From NCBI GenBank assembly GCA_018287875.1, contig JAGVVL010000018.1, forward strand, positions 1,604,501-1,668,500: 64,000 nucleotides of DNA, given 5' to 3'. The notes beneath the pieces are model-generated. The model searched no databases and was not told where the DNA came from. It saw nothing but the letters and a program-made list of their open reading frames with translations. The translations under genes were made by a program, and so were the position numbers. Source of the stretch: Nigrospora sphaerica. Taxonomy: Eukaryota; Ascomycota; Sordariomycetes; Amphisphaeriales; Apiosporaceae. This document shows, one piece after another, positions 35,329-49,900 of the stretch (positions within the stretch are counted from its first letter, which is position 1; every line of letters begins with the position of its first letter).

Positions 35329-37871
35329 ATATGCATGCAATAGCCGACTGTTCATGATGAAGCACTCCTGGTGCAGCCTAGCCAGGGCCGTCCGTGTATG
35401 GACTGGTCCTCTACAGGGATTTCAAATCGACCTGCCTACCAGAGACGTAATACTTGATTACGTCTCCCAAGCTCGTGTACGTCGGTACTTTCCCCATGTA
35501 CTATCAGTCGGCCAGGGCCAATGGGGTGCCGCCTGCGCGCCGCTACACAGGGCATAGGGGCATAGATATGGGATGAGCAGACGACGGAGCCACGGCAGTC
35601 GACGCCCATCACCCCTCCCTCCCCCCCCCCCCCCACACCCCCCGGCTTACACACGCGGTGACCAAGCCTATAACGGAGGCTACCATTTGGGCGAAGCGCC
35701 GAGGGAAACGTACGAACGAGCAACGGGGCGAGCGGACACAAACGGCGGTCCACGGCGGGCGGAGCGGGCACAGCGACAGTAGGTATTCATATCCGTCCGT
35801 TCCCGTGCTCTTCCATGCCTTGCTTGGCTTATACGCTCCCAGATCCGTACTTGGCGATATGGCTTGACGCCGTCGACGGTCGTCGATACCCCCTACTCCT
35901 TCTCCAAACTTCACTCTCTACCGAGCGTGGGGACCAAAAGTACTTCCACACTTCTCAGTCCTGTCAAGCAATCGTGGCCGCGTCCCTTGAGGGGTCCCAC
36001 ACCAGGTACAGCGCGGTGCATATTTGTTTCAAGAAAAAAACCAGGACGTCAACTATCGTCCGTACCAAGAAGCGCCATGGATAACCTCCTCCAATACCAA
36101 GAACGACGTGCCAATGAGCCTGCGACTTGGCAGTCCGCTCAACGCCTTGGCGAGAATAAATTTTGAGCCGGTGCGGGTAGAGCAGCAGCGGGCGGCAGCA
36201 CCGCGTCCTGTTGTGGCTTTTCCTCCCCTCGGTCCCCAATCTGTGTGTCGGGCTTGGCTCTGTAGGCCCGATCGCTCATGATGGCAGCGGCTCTGGCTAC
36301 ACACCGGGCTGGCGTCGAAACGGTGCCGCATGCCTGCTATAGGTATCCTTGCCCTGCTCTCCTACGACTCCCGCCCGATGGCTTTGTTTCGCCCACGACA
36401 TTTCCCCTGCCTTAACGTGCCTTGGGACGACGCTGGATCCCGTGCCACCAGCCTGCGCGTGGCGTCCCCGCCCCTGGGCTACGAGGATTACGGGAGGTTG
36501 TGGCTGGTCCTTTTTGACGTTGTTAGCGTCGGCGGCGGCGGGCCTGCTCTGATGGCTCGTCCGTCATCGTTGGGTTCCCCGTGCGGGCGTGTGTTTACTC
36601 ATGCTGCCGCGGGGCCGCCGCTTGCAGCTGGGAAGGGGGGTGCAGGTCTTGACCTCCGCCGAGAGAGTCTACATCCCAGCCGTGGTGGTCTACGGTGACG
36701 GCCAGGCGCATCAGATATGTACGTTGTATGCACATGCTTCCTGCCTGCCTGTCAGCCTGTCTCGCTCCCTTCCCCTGAACCTTCTTCGCGCGAGGACGGG
36801 CGACTCAGTCGGTGGGTTGCAACAAAGGTGGCCCTGCGTCATACTGTAAGGATGTGTGTGTGGTGGGGGTCACGCAAAATCTCATGACCCTTTCAGGGCG
36901 CTCCCGGCCTCGGTGCTTGCTGGGCTCCACGACCCTGGTGAGCATCTCGTGGGTCCTCTGGTCGTGTTCATGCACGAGAGGGTCACCAGTACCCGGCATC
37001 TCGCTGGAGCGGAATCTGCCAAGGGCCCCCCATCCCACTCCTTCTGTGATACGGCGCAGAGAGGCGCCCAGTCCGGCCAAGATGATAGCACTGCAGTTCT
37101 ACTCCATGAATCATGGTCTCGTCGTCTTGGCTGGGAGAGCACCAAGCAGCGAAGCGCACATCGCTCACCATCACGCCATGCCAGGCAGGGCTGAGCAGGG
37201 CCAGGTTGTGTTTGCCATTCTATTTTTCCGCGTCCCTTCCCCTCTCCCCGCCGGGCGGGTGACCCTGGTTTCGTACCCCTTCACGACGCGGTGGATGGGA
37301 GAGACCAATTCTTGACCATCGTACATTAGCACGGCTCCTCGCTAGCCAAGCAAAAGGTCCTCTGGGTTCGGTACCTCAGTTCCGACGTCTCGAGGCCTCG
37401 GTTCCTTTTGCCATCCATCGCATTGGGGCGGTTCCACCGTCCTTAAGTACTTTATTCGTAAAGACGCATCTACATTTGTTCGGTCGGTACCGATACACTG
37501 TCGCCCCGTGGGCCACGATTACGGCCGGCGGACTTTCCTGCCATCGCAGCAGACGGCGCTGGTCAAGGTGCGATAGAAAAAAAGAACAGGGGAAGCAGTG
37601 CACGATTGCCCGCCCCTTGCGCCCCGAGCTGGGCACCGATGGCCTGGATGAGACTAATAAGGCCGTATGGACGGCTTTCGCTTCGCCCGAAAGGCCGACA
37701 ACGACAGTCAGCCAGGCCAGGCTAGCCCCGACGCCGTGGCGGGCGAGGAGGAATACCGGGGCAGATTCCTTACGTCCGTCATCACGAACCAGCCTTGTCT
37801 GCTTACCTAGTTAAATAATGTCGTCTTCCATTTGGTCCGGGATGGTCGGGAAGGAGGGGGGCACGTTTCGG

Positions 37872-37888
37872 TTTTTTTTTTTTTTTTT
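37872..37888 (+). repeat. Poly-T run of 17
   Basis: Homopolymer of T in the long spacer. A similar T run of 15 lies at 47107-47121. Confidence 0.85.
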
Positions 37889-39602
37889 CGCACCGCAGCT
37901 GCAAGACATCCAACATCCAGCCTGGGTCAGCCAGATCAGTGGCGGCCCCTGGTTGGCCAGCCCCGGGAAGTCATCCCCACCAAATGCAGTCCGACCGCGT
38001 ATCGGGCTGTCGGGTTTCGGTGTCGGGTAAGGCATTGATGATCGGGAGAAAGGAAGGGAGGGCGAGATGGTGAGGCAAGGCACTCGTAGCAGCCACGGAT
38101 AACAGGCTGGCATGCATGGCAGCAAGGACGGGGGCAAGGAAGCCAGCAAGGCGCGGAACCGCCTCGTCGCATCAGCCCGGCGCCAGCAATGCAATGGTGT
38201 ATTGAAAGACGCGCACACTGCTCCTCGCAAGCCGTGGCCAGACAGAGAGATGGACGGATCATAGCCCCAAAGCCGACCTCCGTCCTCTGAGCCCGTCTTT
38301 CCATTCCCCCAGGTCTCGGGACTACAGCAAGACGGGCGCGCAGGCATCCCATCCGGGAAAGAGGTAAGCAGTAAGCGTAGCGGAAGAACTTGATAAGTCC
38401 TAGGGGCATCTATCTTGACGAGTGAAAGGGCGCTCCGAGACCCCGGGGGCACGCTATTGAACTCTTCCCATCGCAGCTTTCTTTGGTGCATCTCTCTCCA
38501 TTCGACCGATGCTAACTTGACTGCTGCAACCCTCGCTTCGTAGATGCTGCGTAAGTACCCCGGGGCGACAGGCGCGTCTAAACGTCCGTCGGCGTGTTCC
38601 AAAGAGGCAAGCCGTCGAAGGGCCTGACCACGACTGACGACGATGGGCCGTTGCCATTGGTGCGGCTGCCCCACACGCCACGACGAGTACGATGGGTCGA
38701 TGTAGGTATGTATACTACCGCATAGGCAGCTGGAGGGCCGGTGAAGGGATCTTCCCACGGGGCCGCGCTCGACTGGGGGGGGAAGGGGGCGTGCAGCCAT
38801 CCTTTTCTCCGCCCGTCGCAGAGCGTTGGACCGTCTTCCCGCCTGTCAGCCAGCATGGGGAGTCGCTGTGACTGACAGCCGTGTAGGAGAACGATAGTGA
38901 GGCCACGTCTTGTGATCTGCAATCGCATCGGCTCCTGCATTAGTCTGAACTCCGTCTTGCTGGACTGTGTGTGGTGAGTACTCTAAAAACCTGGAGTATG
39001 GCGAGAGAACGGGTTAGCGCTCCTCATCGCAGGTGTTACCACAGCTGCAGCTTGGGTATAACGTAGCAAGTACCTCAGGTAAAGTACTTTAAGCAAGGTA
39101 CTTGCTGTTTGCGTTGAGTACCGGTTGCCAGTGGCAACAGGCGTCGTACTGCTTACTTACCTCTACTTACCCCTTTCCGCAGTCGCGAACAGGTAGGGCG
39201 TGTGGGAAGTAGATCCCTGTACTCGGTATGGGGGATGCCAATACAAGAAGCATGACAGATGGACGTGCTCAGCAAAACTGGAGGGGCCAAAAACGCAGTA
39301 GTAGCCCAAAGAAGTACGGATGGGAATGGGGCAACCGCAAACGCCGCCGGCTCTGCCCCCGGCCGTCTTGGCAACCGAGATGGCCCAGACACAACCACAA
39401 GCCCCTCCCGCGATGCTTTCCACCACCCAATTCTGTCCGTCGAAGACGGCGCCAAGCCTCCTCGACGTCTGGCCTGCGCGGCCAGAACGCACGGCAAAAT
39501 GCAAAGGGCGTGCGTGAGCACTTTGCCATATAACGCCGGTGGCCTCTTGGCGCGGCAGCAAGCCTCCTGATGCTCTTGGCCGAGCACCGGAGCGCCCCCC
39601 CC

Positions 39603-39673
39603 GTGTGCGCGTGTGTGCGTGTGTGAGAGTCTGTGTGAGTGTATGTGTGCGAGTATGTGTGTGCGCCTGTGTC
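39603..39673 (+). repeat. GT-rich low-complexity tract
   Basis: About 70 nt of imperfect GTGTGTGCG/GTGTGAGT repeats. The CVCV-rich peptides predicted from it are an artefact of the repeat. Confidence 0.85.
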
Positions 39674-40180
39674 TCAACCATGCCAAGCGTCTACTCCCTC
39701 GGCGGATGCTGGCTAATTCCCCCATCCTCAGGGCGATGGCCAGGCTGGGTTCCCGACACTGGCTCGACCGGATCGTCGTCTTGCTCCCCCTGTTGCCTCT
39801 CCGAGTAATGCCTGCCGGGCCTGCCCTGCCTGCCAATGGCCCTCCCGGCATCTATCGCAGCCCATGAAACGCGACAACACATTCCCGAACCCGCCGCCAT
39901 GCCGCCATGCCGCCACATCCCCTTGCGCCTGCAGTGCTGCTGGATGCCGCTGGACCTCTCTGTGCCTTTGCCACCCAGGGGTACCCCCGTACCCGTCACC
40001 TACGATTTTGCCTTCGCGGACGGAAACACCTCACAGGTTTCGCATGCCCGCTGCGCCGCTTCTGCTTTTGCCAGTTGAGCCGCCGCGCGGTTAAGTGGCG
40101 GTGAAGGCGTCCATCATACCCGCGGTCACCCAAGTCGCTTTGCTGCAACGTCTGCGTACGCCGGCCGGAGAGCCAAAGGA

Positions 40181-40291
40181 GAGAGCCCAAAAAGGGAGGG
40201 AGGGGAGAAGAAGCCCTTTGGGTCCCGAGAAAGCCAAAAGAGGAAGAGCCAAAATAGGGAGGGAGGAGAGAAGAAGGCCTTTGGGACCCGG
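40181..40291 (+). repeat. Imperfect tandem duplication, period 62 bp
   Basis: Positions 40181-40229 and 40243-40291 align without gaps over 49 bp with only a few mismatches. Shared landmarks are AGGGAGGGAGG, GAGAAGAAG and CCTTTGGG. It lies in non-coding sequence of the long spacer and looks like a local slippage or unequal-crossover event. Confidence 0.85.
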
Positions 40292-40922
40292 ATGAGAACA
40301 ATCCCCCCCCCCGGCGCCGGCGGTAACTTACAGGTGCCCCCAGATTGCTTTTTTGCTGTGCTTGCTTCCAAGCACACCATTCGCCGTGGGATTCGCCTCC
40401 TATTCTTGGTATTCCATCATCACGCAGATGATTTGTGCGCGTGCGGCTCGCCCTTTTGCCTTGCCCGCCTTTTCCGGCTGCCCAACAAACGCGGAGGTCA
40501 ATGCCAAGATGGCAGCCATCCCGGGGCTTGCGTCGACGGGAAAATTCCCGGTGCGTGCCTTCGCCCGCCTGTCTGAAACAAAGTACTATACACAGCCACA
40601 GTCGGTGAGGGAGCCCGGAAAGTCGTCCAAGCCGTGCTGGCTGGTGGGAATTGGCCTTTCTAGAACAGTTCTGTCTCCAAAAGCAGTTTTGAAACGAATG
40701 CCACTCCCGGTAGTTGACGGCAGCGCGGGGCCATTTCGGCAGTCGATTTCTCCCCCGGTCACCAGAGACCATGGCATTTTCTTGCCGCGCTGCGGATTGC
40801 TTGTTTGAAGATCGCCCTCAGTGCCGTGCCTGCCAAGCCGCCGGATGTCATGAGCAGTCGTCCCCCTGTGTCTCTCTCGGTCCCTTTGGCTCGGGCACAA
40901 ACGATCATCAGCCTGGGCCGGA

Positions 40923-40976
40923 CTTGGCACCGCTGCGAGACCATAGCCTGTACCGGCCTTGGCACCGCTGCGAGAC
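40923..40976 (+). repeat. Exact 19-bp direct repeat, 35 bp apart
   Basis: CTTGGCACCGCTGCGAGAC occurs at 40923-40941 and again at 40958-40976 in the long spacer. Confidence 0.9.
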
Positions 40977-43900
40977 TCGGAAACAGCATCGCCTTGGCGT
41001 CTTACGAAGAGATGCGCAGCGCCGACACGCAATGATGATGTTTCTTCCTGGGATTCTTTCCGGAGGAGCGCGCCGCGACTTTTGCCTCGTTCGATCCAAC
41101 GTGCTACGATCGTCATGTTCAACGGCGGCCCCTCTGCCTCCCGCAACAACTCTTCTTGGCAGTCGCCTGGGAGATTGGACGACGCCTCCTCTTATTACGT
41201 ATACTTGGGCGATACTTCGATCCGGTAACTCAAAACCGTCTCTACCAAGCACACACGGAAAAGGCAAGGCCACAGGGCGATAACCGCAGGCCTTTCGCTA
41301 CTAGACGCCATGCATGCTGCCAAGCGACGACGGCCGAGGCGGCAGGAAAACCCGTGGTTCGCAAGGCCGGCGGCCGCTTCGTCCGCCCGCTCACTATAAG
41401 CAATATGAAAATAGCTTGCGCGCTGCGGGTGCCTCTTCCCCCACCCCCTGGTCTCACCTCGCAAAACGGACGACGACGTGGCTTTCCTTGGCATATACTC
41501 GTTGAACCACCAACTCCTATTCGCCTCTCTTCGGCAGCAGGCACCCCTTGAGGCTGTTAACACTTCACATTCCCCCACGCGAGGCTACCTAATAAGTGAT
41601 GAAGGCTACAGAAATTAACGGCGGTTACATTCACCAACCTGACATTGCCGCGATATGAAGTCAATTTCCACAGCTTAGCATTCATATCCGGGCGTCGCAA
41701 TCTTCACACCTGGCCCCGTACGGCTGCGTCGCCGAGCCGGGGATGCTGGGCTGGAGCGTCCCGCCGGACGCACCATCCGTCCGCCTGAGCAGCACATGTC
41801 CGACTCCCTGCCGTCCGTCCGAGTCTCACCAGCGGTAACCCAAGGCCAGCCTCGGCGGGTGACGGCGACGGGATGGACGCACTGCCGGGCCCAGGATTGT
41901 TTGCCTCTGCCCCGCCTCGCGTTTCCCTTCCACAGTGTGGCAGGTCGCCACGAGTGCTGCGTCGCGTCGCACCAATTTCGAAAGTGAGCCCGTTCCTTCG
42001 GTCCTCCGGTGGCGTGGCTGCTCGTGGCAAGCCCGATCAAGTCGCCTCTCGTCCATGACTGCTAGGGCCTGTCCTCTCTTTCTGGGCCCCCTTGCGTATA
42101 TTAGAGCACGTTCTTTATCCAATTTCGGAACACGCGCGAGTCTGCTGGTCCGATAGGAGTTACAAGACACTCTCTCAATGTTTGTCGTATTTCTCCAGAC
42201 GAGGCAAAGGCACAAGGCGCGAATCACGACGTAGAGATTGGCCGATGCTCTGCAGCAAGCTGATTTGCGGCTGAGGATGGCCTTTTCCGACGACGAGCGC
42301 AGGCGTTTTCCCGACGGGAGTAGCAGATCGGCAGCGTGGACGTGGCATGGGTAATCCCTTGTCTCAAGACTTGGTCAGCCGGACCTCGTCGGGACTCGAC
42401 CTCCGGGTTGTCTCCGATGAGTACTCAGACTGGATGGTGAAAACCCACGGCCATTGGTACGCGCTTAGCTGCCGCAGAGCGGCGGTTCCGAAGGGAAAAA
42501 AGCCCATGCATATCTTGTTCTTCGGTGTTGCGTCAACGTACACAGGGAGGGGGCGTCCACAGTTCAGCCGCCCTGCCGAACCGGGGCAATGTCAGTGTAA
42601 CTCGGCTCTTCACGCATCGCTCTCGACGCCCAACCTACGGCCGTATTTCCATCGTCGGAGCGAGGTTTCGAGTCCTGTCCCGGCCTTCCAGAACTTGTAC
42701 AGCCACCTGGCTCCTCGCAATCGTTTAGCATGCCTACGCTCCCGTTCTTCGCATAATCTCCCATACATGTGTGTTCTTTGAGGGATCGAATAGGTGCAGA
42801 CAATGTCACCGCCGTTGCCTCTGGTGCTGGAGTAGCCTCTCCAGCCACGACAGGGCGGCTTTCTCAGTGCCTAGTGTATTTTGAACATGCATGATACCCC
42901 GTGAAATCCTTAACCCAGTATCGCCGTGGATAATAGACACGGCTCATGCAAAACGACCGCAAAGAGAGGCGGCGATAACCGGGACCTGGCGATGCATGGT
43001 CTTGTTGTGACTCTGGAGAATTTGGCCGAAGTAAAGGGTAGGATGAGGCCCCTGTTCACTGAAAGATGCCGCCTCTTGACCTTTCTCGTGGGGTTCCGCG
43101 TGCTCCAGCCATAGGTACTCATTTACATGGCCCAGCCGCCTCTGATTTCAAAACCCACGGCAAGCGGTCCTAGCAGCTGTGCTGTATCTAGCCTTTGGTA
43201 TGGTGGGTATGGTTGTGAGTTTCAAACAACCCGGAGCTGGAATTTTGGTCTTTCCCATCCCGCCAGGGTGTAGGACACGGAGATACCTGGGTTAATTACC
43301 TACGAGCCATCAAACGTGGACGACCCGGGGGTTCTCCGGGTCTGAGAGTTTCCTGTCTCTAAACCTTTGTTCGAGTCAAGCCTTTTCTCTCATGCTACGC
43401 CTACCGCAGTGATTCTCATGATGTAGCGTGACCGTGGTTCGAACACCCACAGAGGGGTGTGCCCTCTTGGTCGTTTCGCATGTTCAGTCTCCTCGACGAT
43501 GTCCACGAAGGAACCAATTCAGAGCCAATTCTGCCGCTTGCAGTCTGATCAAGATTGCAAGAAAATTGCTCAGTAATATCAAACGTATTGAGACTGTTTG
43601 CACTTAAAAGCATCAACAGATGACACTACGCCGTGCTACTTCACCAATACTTCTGTTTGACTGGAATGTCACCCTCGGGTATCCGCGATTGCCACGTCTG
43701 CTCCCACCTCATATGATAGCCCGCCAGGCGTCGGTCAATGGAAACCCTCGGGGGCTGTGATATTTCTCTCTTGGCTGGATGAATATGTACCTGTTCTCTC
43801 TGAAATCGTGCCCCCTGATACGGCTCCGGAGAGCGTTGGCCCGAGTAAATCCAAAGCATCCGGCAATCCTCAAACGCTCGTCGCCATATGCCTACCTATA

Positions 43901-46900
43901 TTTATGTATGAGTTCGGCATCACTTCTTGCTCAGATTGAACCTAGGAAACCTCCAGATGCTGATCAAAGGCGTCGACTAATTCCGCCAAGCAGATATCAT
44001 GCACCCATTATACATGGCTCAGAGGACAGCCGCCATCTACACAGCCACATTTATTTGCCAGTATACGGCAGGATTTCAGAATGGTTGCGAAACCGCCGTG
44101 AACAGGATTCTACGTGCTGTTCCGCAAACGGGCTGGTGAGTCCAAACACTTCAAATTGGGAAGATGGACCCTTCCCCCAAGAAAACACCAAGCGTGCTTG
44201 ATCTGCGTAATCCGAGACGTTGCGAGTCGGCTCGAGGCTGGGAAGATTTCGACCATGAACTCGGTGGAAGCGATTCGAGTCAATTATTGACGCCCGGCCT
44301 ACGGTACCAACCGTACGGAATACCTACGTCGAATCGTCACCGGGGTAATCCTCCCGGGGCGACTTTCCCCCAGGCCCGTGAATCATACGGGCTGCCTTGT
44401 ATGCCATTCCCAGGCGTGGCTTACCTCTCTCCCACGTGACCCCTGAAACTTGATATATGTAGATGATTCCGCTACCGCCAGTCGGGAGCATCAGAGTGTA
44501 TCCGTCAAGGAAAGTAAACTGGACGAAGATTCGGTCCTCGTGGCCCCCGCCAGGGCGGCAGCAGAGGCTAGCAACGCCGGGTTTTCGCGGCAGTTTCCCA
44601 CGTGGGTGGATGATTCGGCTCTTCCATGAAGGAGGGATATCGCTCGAGCGCTTCCATCCCTCTGGCCGCATTAGGACCTATGTACGAGATACGGCAGATG
44701 GACGATTGTGTGTGGACTGCACGGGCTTCTCAAACATCAGGACTTGCCTGGGCGTACGATGGTACGAGCGCGGAGTCTAGAAGGATATACAGGCCAAGAC
44801 TAGATGCCGCTCCTCGGGAACCCACGGCTTTTCACAATTCTGGGCGTACTGGTGGATTCGTGTAGGGCGGGGATCTGGACTACTCTGCCGAGGCCGGCGG
44901 CCACGCAGAACTGTGTCTTTTCTTTGACTGGTTCAATTTGGCCATGCTTATAACTCCTGGTTGGACTTTCTATGACCTTGTGGGGACTGTCAGCTGGAAG
45001 ACAGCAAACGAGTGACCGACATGAGAGTCGTGGGGCCTTCGGCAGGAAGGATATCGTGTGAGGACTCACAACCATGCACGCATAGGTAACCCCACGGGGT
45101 CAATTGATTGTGGGACTGCTTATATTGGGGTGAAGACTGGGGCAAGTTCAACTATGACCGTGCTATTTACAAAGATCCATGCCTCGGCCTCCTGGACACC
45201 CCGTTTTGCCGGCCATCGGGTTCACGTGCCCAATAATGCTCCACGAATGTCTCGTTAGGTGCCCTTCGCGCCCGTGGTGAGCAAGCAGGTGGTCATTTTC
45301 TACCAGGGTCGGATGCAGGCTAGAGTGCCCGCATTCTGGTGACACGAGAAAAATAGGGTTAAGCGGCCGCAGGTGTTCCGGGCGAAGCCGCCGTTCGGAA
45401 GCCATGTCAGTCACGAGAGCATGTGAAAATTGCCAGTCCGCTTTCGTCCCCACGATTCAGACAGGGGCCGCACCTCGTCCCCGAATCGTCCCCCGAACGC
45501 CGTCAAGCGGATGCTCGTGCCAAGGCGTCGATACCTTCTGCAACGAGGCATTCCGACCTCGGCTGCGCCTGACGGGCCTAGCATTGGGGCGCACAGAGGA
45601 GAAAAGCTTCTCTCGCATGAAATCGTGCCATACAGGCCGGTCTGGACGTAGCACCGGAAGGACCCTTGGGAAAACGGCGTCGAGCTCCGCGGGTCCCCGC
45701 AATCGCCAGACCCCAAGGGCCTGGAGCAACAGGTGAAATGAATGTGCCGGCCGGCCCAGCCGCGCCTGGGGCGTTGACAGACTATTTCGCACATTGGATC
45801 CATTGACGAGCCGGCGCCGACGGGACGACGGCCAGTCTGTCTAGTTGTACCTGATAAGACGTGTCTGGGACAGCTTCTCCAAATCGCGTCGGAAAAGTTC
45901 CAGAAGCGAGCCGGGCGAAATGCGGGGCCCCGCAACCGGACCGAATGCGCTGCTTCAGAATTCCCCATTTCACTTCCCATGCCACCGCGTGTCCGATGCC
46001 TACTGTCTGAGTACGTACTCAGGGCACAGGCCCAAACTGGAAAACTACCTACTTATCTAGACGTACCGAGCGCGAGGGCAGCCGATAAGGTGCGAGCCAG
46101 CTGGCGGTTTCGGGTTTCCTCCTTCGTGCGTCGGCAAACAAAAGCGCGTGCCTCGCCCCCTCCTGGAAGGCGCCGGAAGAAAAGCCGGCTGGCGGTAACG
46201 CGGTGATACCCAAAACTAAAAGTTGCTTGAGGCCCGTATGATTGGCACCGCGGCCAGTGGTGGCCCCCAGTGTTGCGGTGTGCGAATAGGAGACACCCAG
46301 TCGCCCTGCGCCGGCTGCTAGGGGTGGGTATGCGAGAGCCAGCGCACCGCGTCCGACGTGGCTGGGACTACCGCCATGTCATCGTGAAGTTGGGAAGTTT
46401 GTTGGGACGGGCCTCCCAGGGAAAAGCTCATTCCCGCCAGCAGTCGACCGGCCCTCGAGGCGAGCGAGTCTTCCTCCGTCCGCCCATGGCCTCCCTCGTT
46501 CCCCCCTGTCGGTCCTCCTGTCGGCCCCTGTCCCCCACGTCGATCCCCCCCAGGCCATTCAGCCGGCTCTCCGGGTAGAGTCGCGGGCGCCCAGAGCACT
46601 ACCGTGGTCACCTGAGCGATGGAAAATGAGACATGGGCTCAGTACGAAGGGCGCTTGAGGCTCTCCTCCCGCACCGTTCGCTCTAGGCGCGCTGGTCCGA
46701 CGGTATTGGTGGATTGTAGGAGCGAGGGCCGCTTGCAGGTGCATACGGACCGGCCTCCCACAAGTGTGGCACTCGTGCGCTAGCCCCCATGAGGCTGGTC
46801 CTGTGCCTGATGCCAGGCATGGCCAGGGCTGCCTGGGGAGGGGGGCACTGGGGGGGGTTTAGTGTTAGTCTGTCTCCAACAGCCGTCGCTGGCTGGCTAA

Positions 46901-49900
46901 CAAGTCTCGCTTGCTTCCGTAGGCTCGGTTATATTGCGGCGAGGGGCCAGTCCGTTGGTCCGCCCACCTGCGAGTTGCAACGAGTATCTGTATGCGACTA
47001 GACCCGTCGTTGGTGCGAGCGGTGTGGTATCCGACCGGTGGGTATTGGGAAGGCGAGGGACGAGAAATTCTTGCAAGCGGAGCTATACAGGACCTGCCGG
47101 CCGACCTTTTTTTTTTTTTTTCTCCGAACCAAGTAAATCGATGTATGTACAAATTCGTCGTACCTTACAAGGTTGGTACTCGAATAGCTAGCGCGCGCGC
47201 ACGTTACGACGAGAGACGATGGCAGGCCCGCGCTATACAGTACCTTGAGAGATAGAACGGGAGACCCGTGATTTTGCAAGGCTGCCTAGGGAACAACCGC
47301 CTGCATATTCTCAGGCACCTGTGGAATGACAAATGGCACTCGCAGACCAAGCGGCGCCGACGGGTGCACCGTTGGCCGAGAAAGAATACCGAGGTTTCGA
47401 AAGGCCAGGCCCCCCCGTTCCCACAACACCACATGCTTGCTTCATGGCCGGGCCTGGAGCGGTCCCAGCTTCCTCAACGGTAGATGGTAGCGCGCCCACA
47501 TGCAAGCTCGTGGGAACGGATCGATCTCATGTCGCCGCCATGTTGCGGCATCAACCGGGGCACTGGTCCTGAAGGCTGGTATTACACTGGAGCCGACAGG
47601 CCTGATGGCCGTCGGTACCTGGACCACGATACGCGGTACGGCACGTGATCTCGACAACGAGTTAGGCACGAATCGACCCTTGGTGACGTGGGCTACTGCC
47701 TTCTGGAACCCAGGTCCACGAAGGCGACGAGGTAGTGCCGATAGCACCAAGTACCTCGGCCATTATGGACAAGGGCACTTCGATTTTGAAACAGAGGGGA
47801 GAAGAGGGCATGCAACGACGTGGCGGACACGCCCATGTCCGGCCGAGGTACTGTTCAGCCCTACCGCGTTCGATGTTGAATCGTCTCGGACGGCGGCTAC
47901 GGGAATCGACCGTATGCTATTTCGCTGGAGACGGAACCACCGCACCAAGACGCGGCTTTTCGCCGCTGCTCCCATCCGTGGTGCCTGGTGAATGCCGCTT
48001 GCACCGTTTCCTAACTAATCGTGCCGCATAGCGAGCCCCACCCGGTCCGCCGTAAAGATCGGAGAGAGGAAGGGAAAAAGGAAAGGGAAAGAAGGGAAAA
48101 ACCCTCCGAGACCCTGTAGATCTCTGCTGTGAGAGGCCGGGCGAGCTGACGAGCTGCTTACCGCCAGACCTCGGCGCCTTCGTTGCGCTGGCAGTTGGAG
48201 GAAAGAACATCTAGCCACCGTCAAAGACGTGTCTGCGCTACTGCAAGAGGTCGTTTTCGGCCGGGATTGAAGGGGGGACTTGACGGCCTACGTAGGGCAG
48301 CAGTTGCTTGGATCGGATCTGCCGGTGGCCTGGACGCTACGGAGTACATGGTAAGGTGTGCCAAAACTTGGTATCCCGTAGGGGCGGTGCGGTCCCATAT
48401 CAGCCATCCACCATGCATTCGAATATCCTGCGGGTGACTGGAGCCACCGAACAAGGCCGTGCGAATGGAAGGCGGTTTCGTTTGGCATGGAGACTCGGGT
48501 CGATTTCTCTAGATATCGATGCGCGTGTGGTACGTGGAGTCTGGAGCGTGGGTGCTTGACCTAGTACGGAGTACGGGGACCCAAATCCCAAGCTACTTTA
48601 CTCAACGGCAGGGGGAGGAGCTATTGCTTTCCGTAGATGGGCAAACGGAATAGGAAAGAGAGTATTCCCCAGTCTGGCAGTTCGGCGGGTGAGAGGCCCG
48701 GGAGATTGGATTCGGACGGACGGAAAAGTAAGATGCGGAGAAGAAAGGGGGCGGCCAAAGACATGACCCGTGGTGCCTGATTGGCGGGCCTGGGGTTGGC
48801 TCAAACCCATCGCGCATCACCGGGACGCTTTGGGCGATTCCGCGGGCCGTCCCCTGATGAGGGAGGGCGGGCAAGACGGAGGGAGGGAAACCGGCTGATC
48901 TGAGACTCACAGGTTGCTCCGAGGGGGGAGGACGCGTTTGGCCGTCGCTGACACGGGACGCGGAGGACTACATTAGATACCCTGGGGCTGGGCCTTTTGC
49001 TGGACTTAGACAGGCAAGCCAGTAAACGAAGGCTGATTACTGATGCAGCCCGGCCACGCTGGCAGGGCTCGATTGGACGACAAACGCAGCGTGGCATGGT
49101 GACGGTGAGAGAGCCGACAGGCTCGTCATCGTCATCAGCCGGGCTGGCAAGAGGCCCAAGACAACCCCCGATCGCCCCTCTCCGTGGGCATCATCGCCCG
49201 CACACCCTTCCAGACGGGTGGCTTCATGACGGATTTAGAAGGTGACGCAGAAAAGGAAGCAGCTGAAGCTCAGTCTGCTCCAATAGTTGGCGGCCTATTG
49301 AGACACGCACACGACGCCATGACGGGGCAGGCGAGCGCACCCGTCCAAGCTTGCTGCTGCAAGGTACACCCCCTCCCCTTTTTATTTTTATATTTATTGA
49401 GACCCGAGCTGGCCGGCGAGGGTACATCAGGGTTGCACAAAAGCCAGAGAGTTGGTAGGGTCCCAGGGCCGGCCAACGTCACGCACGGGGAAGGGGAGGG
49501 GTGGACAAGGACGGCGAGGATGGTCATCCATGAGTGAGCATCCCAGCATCCCCATGGACCCCATGGCGAAGGCCGGACGAAAGCACCAATTAAGCGTGCT
49601 TTGCTTCGGGATAGGAGCGTCAAAGCCCGACCGAGGCGAGCTAGGTACATGACCTCGATGTCCTCGTAGTCGTAGGCGCTGCAAGTACCGGGCCGGTACA
49701 GGTCGGGCGGGACATGCGGGTTTGTGTACCGCTGAGTGACCGGCTGCTCCGTCGGTCTCACTCGCTTGGTGCGTGTGCTGGCCGCGCCCTGGCAAAGGTG
49801 GGCAATGGAGCTCGAGCAGCCCTGGTACTCCGTCTGGATATGGATGGATGAGTGGGAAGAATGGGGCCTATCGCGGAGTAAAATCCGGTCCGGGCCCCAT

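Noticed and set aside
37811..38800. 329-codon minus-strand open frame as a gene
   Set aside because: It ends in a poly-T-derived Lys run, and only a short central part looks protein-like. No family pattern or promoter-like context was seen.
43410..43480. tRNA-like TGGTTCGAACAC T-loop motif
   Set aside because: The flanking bases do not form a T-stem, and no D-arm or acceptor stem can be paired on either strand.
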